Shown here piece by piece: positions 1-5,726 of a stretch of DNA of 5,726 nt. The position numbers and the translations under genes were made by a program. Below the pieces are notes generated by a model that saw nothing but the letters and a program-made list of their open reading frames with translations, was not told where the DNA came from and did no database searches. The stretch is from Actinomycetales bacterium. Lineage in GTDB: Bacteria; Actinomycetota; Actinomycetes; Actinomycetales; Cellulomonadaceae. The DNA lies in assembly GCA_012514835.1 (NCBI GenBank), contig JAAYZM010000514.1:1-5726 (forward strand), read 5' to 3'. The number at the start of each line of letters is the position of its first letter. The first letter of the stretch is position 1.

Positions 1-770
1 GGGCGCTCGAGCACGTCCGCGGACGCGACACCGGCCCAGCGGTCCGGATCCACCACCACGGGCAGCCACGTCGCGCCGGGGAGGTCGAGCAGCAGGTCCG
101 GCGTCGAGACGAAGACGGGACCGTCGAAGCTCGCGAGCCCTTCCGCGAGCCGCGCCGCCTGCGGCTCGAGCACCTCGGTGAGCTCCCAGTCCTTCGTGAA
201 CGGGGAGAACGGCTCGAGCCCGAGGTGCCGCGACGGCAGGCGGATGTCCGAGCCGTGGCACAGCATCGCCACCCCGACCCCGCGCTCGCGCAGCCAGCGC
301 GCCTCCGCGAAGGGATCGGCGCCCATGAGGTGACCCAGCAACGGCCGGCCAGCCTCGACGATCACGTGCGAGAACTGCGGCAGCAGTGCCCGGCGCCTCG
401 CCTGCCATCGGCGCGAGCCCGCGTAGATCGCCTCGGGCACGGGGTCGTCGACGTCGAACGCGAAGCCGCCCGGCTTCACGAAGGCCATGCTCACGGCGCC
501 CACGTCGGGCAGCCGCTCGGCCGCGCGCGCCCATGCGAAGCCCTGGCCCGCGAAGTTCGCTGGCGCGATGTAGAGGCGCACCGGGGCAGCGGGGACGGCG
601 GGCTGCGGTGGGATGTCGCGCGTGCGGTAGCGCAGGTGCGCGGGGCCGAGCGCGACGCGCAGCCGCTCGGGGAGCGCGCGCGACACGAGGCGCACGGTCG
701 CGTCGAGCACGCGCACGGCGGGAGCGGGCAGTCTGCGACGCACGCCCGCGAGCACCTCCGTCACGCCCAT
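1..770 (-). CDS. GT-B type glycosyltransferase, N-terminal part (cut by left window edge)
   Basis: An uninterrupted minus-strand frame runs from an ATG at 770 to the window edge, giving 256 complete codons and no stop. The protein begins MGVTEVLAGVRRRLPAPAVR. Residues 66-95 look like the first strand and loop of a GT-B Rossmann domain (LYIAPANFAGQGFAWARAAE). A later segment carries HGSDIR (172-177), a motif seen in GT4-like transferases. VFVSTPDLLLDLPGATWLPVVVDPDRW (219-245, in part) matches the end of the N-terminal domain, where such enzymes have 'S.. l......wlP..vd...w'. The nucleotide-sugar-binding C-terminal domain is outside the window. The start overlaps the previous gene's stop by one base (TGATG), implying translational coupling. 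In-frame GTG codons at 773, 776 and 779 are alternative starts, and the ribosome-binding site is weak. It probably adds a sugar to a surface glycan at the cytoplasmic membrane; donor and acceptor are unknown. Confidence 0.8.
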   Translation of the reverse strand, partial: MGVTEVLAGVRRRLPAPAVRVLDATVRLVSRALPERLRVALGPAHLRYRTRDIPPQPAVPAAPVRLYIAPANFAGQGFAWARAAERLPDVGAVSMAFVKPGGFAFDVDDPVPEAIYAGSRRWQARRRALLPQFSHVIVEAGRPLLGHLMGADPFAEARWLRERGVGVAMLCHGSDIRLPSRHLGLEPFSPFTKDWELTEVLEPQAARLAEGLASFDGPVFVSTPDLLLDLPGATWLPVVVDPDRWAGVASADVLER

Positions 771-2074
771 CACCACCACATCCGTTCGCGCACGTAGCGC
801 CGCAGCGTGCCCTCGCGGTCGAGGGTGTGGCGCGCGCGAGCGGGCAGGATCACCTCGACGCGGCCCGCCGCCGCGCGAGCCCGGGCTGCCTCCACGAGGG
901 CCGCGAGGTCCGCCCCGGCCAACAGCGCATCGAGCCCGCGCCGGTCCGCCCGCGAAAGCGGGTCGAGCGCGCCAGGAGCCAACCGCGCCCAGTCGCGCGC
1001 AAGCGCCGAGAGCCAGCGCGCCTCACCGTCGGGATCCAGCCCGCCGACGACGGCGCCCCCCGCGACCGCCCCCGCGGACGCCTCCTTCTCGTCCGGCAAA
1101 TCACTCAGCCAGTCCCCGCGCGCGACCCGCCGCGCGACGGCCCCGAGCACGTGCACGCGCAGCATCGTGACCGCGAGCGCGCGCCGCTGCGCCGGGGCGA
1201 GCGCCTCGACCCACGGCTCGGCGCGCAGCAACCGCACGGCGGCGAGCTCGTGATCCACGGGCTTGGGCGAGGTCGAGACCCGCTCGGCCGCGTCGGTGCC
1301 GATCACGTACGCGGGCGCGGTCCGGTCCAGGTCGATCCGCTCGCCCGCGAACCACAGCCGCGCCGAGAACGGGATGTCCTCCCCCGTGCGCAGCCCGGGG
1401 ACCAGCCGCAGGTCGAGCCGCTCGACCACCTCGCGGCGCAGCAGCCCGAGCGGCGCGGACCGTGGCGCGAGCCGGTCACGCACTGCATCGAGCGGGGCGG
1501 GCCAGAGCCGTCCGGCAAGCGGCCGCGGCACGGGGTTGCGGATCAGGCGGCCACGCCCGCCGGAGTCGAGCCGCATCGGCGCGAGCACTGCCGCCGATCC
1601 GCGCGCCTCCCCGAGCCCCCACCACGCCACGAGCGCGCCGGGCTCAAGGAAGTCGTCCGAGCCCATGATCGACACCCACGGCGCCTCGGCCCGCTCGATG
1701 CCGAGCGTGAACGGTCCGGCGGGGCTCGGCACGCCGTCGGCCAGCTCGAGCACGCGCACGGTCCCGTCCGCGAGCGCGTCACCCAGTCCGTCGGCCTCGA
1801 GGACGCCGACGACGGCGGATGCCGGGAGGTTGTGCGCCACGACGGTGACCCGCACCCGCGGGCTCGCGTCCCGGACTACGCGGCCACGACTCGTACGCAG
1901 CGAGAGCCGGGGGCCCAGCACGCCGGACCGACCCCACCGTCCGCCGTCGGCCCCCGTCCCTGAGGCGAGCAGCGTCCAACCGCCGTCGTCGGAGGAAAGC
2001 GCGGACCGCACCGCGCGCGCGAAGGCGCGGCGCACGTCGTGGACGGCCACGACCACGTCGATGTCGACGTCCAC
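770..2074 (-). CDS. Family 2-like (GT-A) glycosyltransferase
   Basis: A 434-residue protein starting at GTG (MDVDIDVVVAVHD). The opening VVVAVHDVRRAFARAVRSAL is the first strand and helix of a GT-A fold. MGSDDF (137-142) supplies the acidic DD pair expected to bind nucleotide-sugar and metal, and GED (231-233) fits the conserved catalytic-base region of family 2 enzymes. PSPAGPF (116-122) precedes the DD motif, as in a group of actinobacterial family 2 proteins known to me. No membrane segment is evident, so it probably acts on the cytoplasmic face. Two stretches look like loop insertions: residues about 30-72 (Gly/Arg/Ser-rich) split the first Rossmann strands, and 326-350 is Ala/Gly-rich. 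The start lies 4 bases after the ABC gene's stop, behind a good GGAG site, and the stop overlaps the next start. The sugar specificity cannot be inferred. Confidence 0.87.
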   Translation of the reverse strand: MDVDIDVVVAVHDVRRAFARAVRSALSSDDGGWTLLASGTGADGGRWGRSGVLGPRLSLRTSRGRVVRDASPRVRVTVVAHNLPASAVVGVLEADGLGDALADGTVRVLELADGVPSPAGPFTLGIERAEAPWVSIMGSDDFLEPGALVAWWGLGEARGSAAVLAPMRLDSGGRGRLIRNPVPRPLAGRLWPAPLDAVRDRLAPRSAPLGLLRREVVERLDLRLVPGLRTGEDIPFSARLWFAGERIDLDRTAPAYVIGTDAAERVSTSPKPVDHELAAVRLLRAEPWVEALAPAQRRALAVTMLRVHVLGAVARRVARGDWLSDLPDEKEASAGAVAGGAVVGGLDPDGEARWLSALARDWARLAPGALDPLSRADRRGLDALLAGADLAALVEAARARAAAGRVEVILPARARHTLDREGTLRRYVRERMWW

Positions 2075-2078
2075 GCCC

Positions 2079-3854
2079 CTACTCCACGAGCCCCGCGAGC
2101 TGCGCCTGCGCGGCGAAGTCCGGGACGGCGGCGACGAGGTCGTCGAAGGTCCCGCGCGCGGCGATCGTGCCCTCGGCCATGAAGCACACCTGGTCCATCG
2201 AGCGCACGGTCGAGAGGCGGTGCGCCACGGCGATCACGGTGACCTCGCCGCGCAGCGCCGCGATCGCCGCGGAGACGCTCGCCTCCGTCTGGGTGTCGAG
2301 CGCCGAGGTGGCCTCGTCGAGCACGAGCACGAGCGGGTCCACGTAGAGCGCGCGCGCGATCCCGAGGCGCTGGCGCTGCCCGCCGGAGAGGGCCATGCCG
2401 CGGTCACCGATGCGCGCGTCGAGGCCGCGCTGGGCCACGAGCTCGCCGAGCTGCGCGCGCTCGAGGCAGTCGCGCACGCGGTCGAGGTCGAGGTCATCGG
2501 TCCAGGTCAGGGCCACGTTCTGGGCCAGGGACGCGTCGAAGAGCGCGACGTCCTGGGGCACGTAGCCCACGCGCGCGCGCCACGCCGCGAGCACGTCCGC
2601 GAGGGGCCGCTCGTCGAGCGTGAGCGACCCGGTGGACGGCTCGAGGAGGCCCAGCAGGATGTCCACGAGCGTCGTCTTGCCCGCCCCCGAGCGGCCCACG
2701 AGCGCGAGGCTCGAGCCCATCGGCAGGTCCAGGTGCACGTCCCGCACGGCGGGCTCGGTGGCGCCCGGGTAGGTGAACGCGACGTCCCGCAGACTCAGCA
2801 GCTCAGGCTCGCTATCGAACGGCGCGCGGCCCACGGTCTCGGCGTTCACGACGTACCGCTCGGCCGCCTGGATGTCCCCGATCACGGCCTCGACGTTGGG
2901 GATGTTGGACGCCGTCATCGCGATCACGGCCTGGAAGCTCGTCACCGCGGGCACCATGCGGAAGCCCGCGACCCCGAACAGCGCGAGCGCGCTGAACGCC
3001 GCCCCGGCCCCGCCCGTCGCGTACGCCACGCCGCCGATCAGGAGGAACCCGCCCACGAGCGCCGACTCGAGCACGTAGCGCGGCATCGCACCGAGGAACT
3101 GCAGGTTCGCGCGGGCGCGCGTGGTGTGACGGCGGTCAGCGTGCACGACGGCGGCCACCTCGCCCGCCTTGTCCCGCAGCGTGATCTCCTTGAGCGCGCC
3201 CACCATCTCCGTCATGAGCCGCGCGACCCGGAACGAGTAGTCGCGGTTGACGCGCCCCGCCGTGATCGCGCGCCGCGAGACGAAGAAGTACATGACCACG
3301 CCCACCACGCCGAGGTACCCGAGCGTGAGGGCCGCCGTGACGGGTTCGGCGACCACGAGGACCACGAGCACGGCCAGGAACGTGGCGCCGAGCGCGGGCA
3401 GCCCCGCGACGGGCAGCAAGAACCCGGCGGTCGCGTTGGCGATCCCCACGTCCGCGAGCCGCACCAGCTGGGACGTGTTGCGCGCGAGCCGGTCGGTCCA
3501 CGGGGCGCGGATGTAGGCGGCGAAGAGGCGGTCCCCGATCTCGAGCTCGTAGCGAGCGAACCGTCGCGTGACGACCCACTGGACGCCGATCGCCACGAGC
3601 CCCTTGACGATGATGAGCGCCGAGACCACCACGAGGATCCCCACGTACCCGCTCGGCTCGACGCGCCCCACGAGCGGCAGCTCGACCGGCTCGCCCTGCA
3701 CCATGGGCGCGAGCGAGAGCGCGAGGAGGCCGAGCGCCGCGATGTCGAGCAGCGCGAGGCTCGCGCTCGCCACGACGTAGCCCGCGAGGAACTGTCGCGC
3801 CTTGCCCGGCAGCAGCGGCAAGAGCCCGCGCAGCGTGCGCCAGATGAGCTTCAT
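2079..3854 (-). CDS. ABC exporter half-transporter (fused TMD-NBD), glycan/lipid-linked oligosaccharide flippase-like
   Basis: A 591-residue protein starting MKLIWRTLRGLLPLLPGK. The first ~330 residues are hydrophobic, with about six membrane helices (roughly 23-50, 70-95, 143-168, 172-192, 261-280, 284-312). The ATPase domain is complete: A-loop Tyr362 (TYPG), Walker A GRSGAGKT (387-394), Q-loop Gln434 (YVPQDV), signature LSGGQ (489-493), Walker B with Asp513-Glu514, D-loop SALD and H-loop His545. It should therefore be an active ATPase working as a homodimer. The fusion order and length match exporters of the MsbA/PglK type. Lying among glycosyltransferases, it most likely flips a lipid-linked glycan or exports a glycolipid; a multidrug role is less likely but not excluded. 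The chosen ATG overlaps the upstream stop by 4 bases (ATGA) and has a GGAGAGG site 7 bases ahead. The frame stays open upstream to about 4412, but that stretch is the shadow of the preceding gene. Confidence 0.92.
   Translation of the reverse strand: MKLIWRTLRGLLPLLPGKARQFLAGYVVASASLALLDIAALGLLALSLAPMVQGEPVELPLVGRVEPSGYVGILVVVSALIIVKGLVAIGVQWVVTRRFARYELEIGDRLFAAYIRAPWTDRLARNTSQLVRLADVGIANATAGFLLPVAGLPALGATFLAVLVVLVVAEPVTAALTLGYLGVVGVVMYFFVSRRAITAGRVNRDYSFRVARLMTEMVGALKEITLRDKAGEVAAVVHADRRHTTRARANLQFLGAMPRYVLESALVGGFLLIGGVAYATGGAGAAFSALALFGVAGFRMVPAVTSFQAVIAMTASNIPNVEAVIGDIQAAERYVVNAETVGRAPFDSEPELLSLRDVAFTYPGATEPAVRDVHLDLPMGSSLALVGRSGAGKTTLVDILLGLLEPSTGSLTLDERPLADVLAAWRARVGYVPQDVALFDASLAQNVALTWTDDLDLDRVRDCLERAQLGELVAQRGLDARIGDRGMALSGGQRQRLGIARALYVDPLVLVLDEATSALDTQTEASVSAAIAALRGEVTVIAVAHRLSTVRSMDQVCFMAEGTIAARGTFDDLVAAVPDFAAQAQLAGLVE
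2082..2085 (-). promoter_or_regulatory. Ribosome-binding site for the family 2 glycosyltransferase
   Basis: GGAG on the minus strand, 7 bases before the GTG at 2074 and overlapping the last codons of the ABC exporter. It supports the GTG start just after that gene's TAG. Confidence 0.65.
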
Positions 3855-5230
3855 GCGCTGGCCTCTCCGGGGCTGGCCTTCTGCGACCAGCGGGCCGCGA
3901 GGGCCGCGACCCGCTCGCCGACGCGCGCGATGCTCGCGTGCTCGTGGGTCCACGCCGCGAGCCGGGTGGCGCGCGCCTCGCGCAGGGCGGGGTCCGTGGC
4001 CTCGGGGGCCTCGAGAAGGGTCACCATGGCCTCGGCGACGGCTTCCGGATCGTGTCCGACGGCGGCTCCCAGCCCACCGTCCTCGACCACCTCGCTCGCC
4101 GTGCCGGTGGGTCCCGCGAAGATCACGGGCACGCCGCTCGCGCTCGCCGCGAAGATCTTGGTGGGCAGCGCGAAGTCGTAGCCGAGCCCCGGGACGATGC
4201 TCACGAGCGCGCCGACGGCACCGCGGTGCCAGCGCGCGGCCTGCGCGGGCGGGACGGGCGCGAGGAGGTGGACCGCGCCCGGGTCGGAGCGCTGGGCGAG
4301 GTCGAGGAGCCCGGCCCACGCGCTGCCTGAGCCGAGGTAGACGAGCTCGACGTCGGGGTGTCGTTCGCGGACGCGCTCGAGCGCGAGCACGAACACCTCG
4401 GCCCCCTGCCACTCCGACGCGGTCCCCGCATAAAGGAAGTACCGCCCCCCAGCACCCCCACCCTCTCCGCTGACTTCGGCAGTCTCCGCCGACTTCGGCA
4501 GGTGCGACTGCCGAACTGGGCTGAAAGTGCCGAAGTCAGCGGGAGGGGTGGGTGGGGAGGAGGGGGTGGGGTGGAAGGTGGTGGTGTCTATGCCGTTGCG
4601 GACGATCTCTACGTCCACCTTGGGGCCCGCTAGGGCGTGGACGCGGGTGGCTACGCCTTCGGAGACGGCCACGATGCCGCGCGCGCCGCGCATCGCCCAG
4701 CCCTCGAGCCCGGCCAGCAGGTTGCTCACGATCCCCGGGCTGCCCGTGCTGCGCGCCGCGTCCGACCACACGTCCGCCGCGTAGTACACGTACGGCACGC
4801 GCCGCAGCGCGCACACGATCCGCACCATGACGCCCGTGGTGGGTGGGGGCTCCACGACCACCACGTCCGGGCGGCGCACCGCGAGGAGCCGGAACGCCGC
4901 GGGCACGTCGAAGGACAGGTAGGGCAGGTAGCCGCGCACGTAGCCCGACGAGTCGCGCAGCACGCGAGCACGCCGCACGCGCACGCGCCCGGGGTGCGCA
5001 GTCGCAGGCTGTCCGCCGTCGGACACCTCGGTGCCCTTCCCCGCCCCGTCGGGTACCGCGGGCGCGAGGGCGGCGTCATCTGCGGGCGGGCTGCCCGGGC
5101 GCGGGTTCGAGGTGAGGACCGTGACGTCGGTGCCGGCGGCCGCGAGCGCGCGCACGAGGGCCTCGAGGCGGAACGCCGCCGCGGCAGGCTCGGGCGCGAA
5201 GAGGCGCGAGACGACGACGGCGTGCTTCAC
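3851..5230 (-). CDS. Family 4-like (GT-B) glycosyltransferase with in-frame palindromic insert
   Basis: A 459-residue protein starting at GTG (MKHAVVVSRLFAPEPAAAAF). The N-terminal domain shows the WbuB-like opening (FAPEP, helix, VTVLTSNPRPG), EPPPTTG (127-133) and YYAADVWSDAA (149-159). The inter-domain linker follows NGIDTTTFHP (212-221). The C-terminal domain starts at YFLYAGTASEWQGAEVF (264-280) and continues with LPTKIFAASASGVPVIFAG (355-373), the donor-binding region. Where many GT4 enzymes carry Glu in this segment (SKIFEYMAAG-like), this protein has Ala361; Lys358 is kept. There are two extra stretches. Residues about 46-80 form a Pro/Ala/Gly/Asp-rich loop. Residues about 226-259 are encoded by a palindrome lying between the two domains. 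The frame is intact, so the enzyme may still work. It ends in an ATGA overlap with the ABC exporter gene. The ribosome-binding site before 5230 is weak (an AGG about 9 bases ahead). Its probable role is sugar transfer to a membrane-bound acceptor. Confidence 0.88.
   Translation of the reverse strand: MKHAVVVSRLFAPEPAAAAFRLEALVRALAAAGTDVTVLTSNPRPGSPPADDAALAPAVPDGAGKGTEVSDGGQPATAHPGRVRVRRARVLRDSSGYVRGYLPYLSFDVPAAFRLLAVRRPDVVVVEPPPTTGVMVRIVCALRRVPYVYYAADVWSDAARSTGSPGIVSNLLAGLEGWAMRGARGIVAVSEGVATRVHALAGPKVDVEIVRNGIDTTTFHPTPSSPPTPPADFGTFSPVRQSHLPKSAETAEVSGEGGGAGGRYFLYAGTASEWQGAEVFVLALERVRERHPDVELVYLGSGSAWAGLLDLAQRSDPGAVHLLAPVPPAQAARWHRGAVGALVSIVPGLGYDFALPTKIFAASASGVPVIFAGPTGTASEVVEDGGLGAAVGHDPEAVAEAMVTLLEAPEATDPALREARATRLAAWTHEHASIARVGERVAALAARWSQKASPGEASA
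3862..3868 (-). promoter_or_regulatory. Ribosome-binding site for the ABC exporter
   Basis: GGAGAGG on the minus strand, 7 bases before the ATG at 3854 and inside the end of the upstream glycosyltransferase gene. It supports this ATG as the start over any further-upstream codon in the long open frame. Confidence 0.7.
4455..4554. repeat. ~100-bp imperfect palindrome inserted in frame in a glycosyltransferase gene
   Basis: Bases pair about a single centre between 4504 and 4505. The outer stem has a perfect 14-base core (4468-4481 with 4528-4541) and extends to 27 positions (4455-4481 with 4528-4554) with two G-T pairs and two mismatches. The inner hairpin pairs 4494-4501 with 4508-4515 exactly, around a short loop. 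The bases between the stems pair partly. The centre coincides with a codon boundary of the host gene. The minus frame (residues ~226-259) and the opposing plus frame encode related peptides: both contain ADFG, RQ, LP and AEVSG at matching positions. Its location is the linker between the two GT-B domains. I infer a mobile or formerly mobile palindromic element of REP/RPE-like character; no second copy is seen in the window. Confidence 0.8.
4463..4500. repeat. Two tandem 19-bp direct repeats in the palindrome's left half
   Basis: Bases 4463-4481 and 4482-4500 match at 17 of 19 positions, both ending in GACTTCGGCA. The period of 19 is not a multiple of three, so the repeat is not a peptide repeat; it is a feature of the DNA element. 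It means the left half can pair with the right arm in two registers, or was built by duplication of one arm. Confidence 0.75.
4545..4571 (+). other. G-rich tract with G-quadruplex potential
   Basis: The plus strand has runs of G4, G3, G4, (GG), G5 and G4 separated by one to four bases, which meets the usual G3+N1-7 quadruplex pattern. It overlaps the right end of the palindrome and continues beyond it. Because the gene is on the minus strand, the G-rich strand is the template and the mRNA is C-rich, encoding the Pro/Ser/Thr-rich stretch PTPSSPPTPP (221-230). Any structure would form in DNA, not in the message. Confidence 0.5.
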
Positions 5231-5288
5231 GAGGTCGAGCCTGCCACGACCGCCCTGGCGAGCGCGTCGGGCGCGAGGCGCGGCCCCG
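5231..5288 (-). other. 58-base gap between oxidoreductase and glycosyltransferase
   Basis: This is the only real intergenic interval in the window. It is GC-rich throughout. I see no T-run terminator, no convincing -35/-10 pair and no strong hairpin, so read-through from the oxidoreductase into the glycosyltransferase genes is the simplest reading. Confidence 0.5.
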
Positions 5289-5726
5289 TCACGGACGGAG
5301 CGCGCCGCCCGCCGCGGCGGAGGCGAGGATGTGCTCGGCCACCTCGAGCGTCGCGAGGCCCTCGGCCATCGACACGGTCCGGTCGCCCTCGCCCAGCACG
5401 GCGTCGCGGAACGCCTCGAGCTCGGAGCGCAGCGGCTCGCGCTTAGGGATCGCGTAGCGCGTGACGTCGCCCTCGGAGACGCCGCGGAACGCCGCGACGG
5501 AGTCCCACTCGGTGCGCACTGTGCCGTTGGCGTAGAACGTGACGTCGGCCGTCTGGGTGTCCCCGATGATGGTGCCGAGCTCGCCCGTGACCACCGTGAG
5601 GCGTTCCTTCATGGGCGAGAGCCAGTTGACGGTGTGGTGCACGATCACGCCGTTCGCGAGCCGCCCCGTGGCGAGCACCATGTCCTCGTGCTCGCGGCCC
5701 GACTGGTAGGCCACCTGCGCGGACAC
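5289..5726 (-). CDS. Gfo/Idh/MocA family oxidoreductase, C-terminal part (cut by right window edge)
   Basis: The last 145 codons of a gene whose beginning is outside the window; the GTG at the edge is simply the first codon visible, not a supported start. The visible part is the mixed alpha/beta C-terminal domain of the family. It has a strand-rich segment (LATGRLANGVIVHHTVNWLS), the KERLTVVTGELGTIIGD strand pair, then EPLRSELEAFRDAVLGEGD followed by a terminal helix (MAEGLATLEVAEHILASA), which is the usual family ending. The N-terminal NAD(P)-binding Rossmann fold and the catalytic Lys motif are not in the window. Homologues in surface-glycan loci oxidise or reduce nucleotide sugars, for example WlbA/WbpB-type UDP-sugar 3-dehydrogenases, and that role fits the neighbours here. 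The exact substrate is unknown. A 58-base gap separates its TGA from the next gene, which probably belongs to the same transcript. Confidence 0.85.
   Translation of the reverse strand: MSAQVAYQSGREHEDMVLATGRLANGVIVHHTVNWLSPMKERLTVVTGELGTIIGDTQTADVTFYANGTVRTEWDSVAAFRGVSEGDVTRYAIPKREPLRSELEAFRDAVLGEGDRTVSMAEGLATLEVAEHILASAAAGGALRP

Noticed and set aside
1939..1950. A 12-base word (GTCCGCCGTCGG) shared between the extra loops at 1939-1950 and 5011-5022.
   Set aside because: In DNA this GC-rich, many 12-base matches are expected by chance within a window of this size, and the similarity does not extend.
225..1963. Long plus-strand open frames over the left end (225-797 and 386-1963).
   Set aside because: They mirror the family 2 glycosyltransferase and the left-edge glycosyltransferase and encode low-complexity Arg/Pro/Ala/His-rich products.
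1263..4181. A 972-codon open frame on the plus strand.
   Set aside because: It lies antisense to two well-supported genes. Its translation is Arg/His/Glu/Ala-rich with no recognisable domain, which is typical of mirror frames in very GC-rich DNA.
3855..4412. An upstream extension of the ABC exporter frame, adding 186 residues.
   Set aside because: The extra stretch is Arg/Pro/Gly-rich, overlaps the preceding glycosyltransferase by more than 500 bases, and a good ribosome-binding site marks the ATG at 3854.
4455..4554. The palindrome as a transcription terminator.
   Set aside because: It lies in the middle of an intact gene with no following T-run on the coding strand, and downstream genes are tightly coupled and need read-through.
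4358..4633. A plus-strand frame through the palindrome, considered as a small gene within the element.
   Set aside because: The similarity to the minus-strand peptide follows from the palindrome itself. Outside it the translation is Gly/Arg-rich and antisense to the glycosyltransferase, with no ribosome-binding site that I find convincing.
1..5726. CRISPR arrays, tRNA or rRNA genes, insertion sequences, attachment sites, riboswitches.
   Set aside because: The window is almost wholly protein-coding. I found no spaced identical repeats, no transposase motifs and no RNA gene signatures.

Overview
This window is a very GC-rich stretch in which every credible gene lies on the minus strand, packed with almost no intergenic space. 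Base composition, frequent GTG starts, G/C-rich third codon positions and the protein types point to a high-GC actinobacterium. Something near Cellulomonadaceae or other Micrococcales is my guess from protein style; no marker gene is present to fix the taxon.

In transcription order (right to left) the layout is: (1) the C-terminal part of a Gfo/Idh/MocA-type sugar-nucleotide oxidoreductase, cut by the right edge; (2) a 58-base gap; (3) a GT-B (family 4-like) glycosyltransferase of 459 residues; (4) a 591-residue ABC exporter half-transporter with fused membrane and ATPase domains, resembling lipid-linked oligosaccharide flippases; (5) a 434-residue GT-A (family 2-like) glycosyltransferase; (6) the N-terminal 256 residues of a second GT-B-like glycosyltransferase, cut by the left edge. 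Genes 3 to 6 are joined by a 4-base ATGA overlap, a 4-base gap and a 1-base TGATG overlap, so they are almost certainly co-transcribed and translationally coupled.

Together they look like the inside of a cell-surface glycan locus. The oxidoreductase would help make a modified nucleotide sugar, the three glycosyltransferases would build the glycan on a carrier, and the ABC protein would move the product across the membrane. The sugars, the carrier and the final polymer cannot be read from this window.

The most unusual thing is inside gene 3. A roughly 100-base, nearly perfectly centred palindrome (about 4455-4554) sits in frame at the linker between the two Rossmann domains. Its centre falls exactly on a codon boundary, and both strands encode similar peptides (17 of 28 residues identical by eye). 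This looks like a protein-coding palindromic repeat element that inserted without breaking the gene. A G-rich tract with quadruplex potential overlaps its right arm and flank. Apart from this element, the window is an ordinary polysaccharide-biosynthesis operon.
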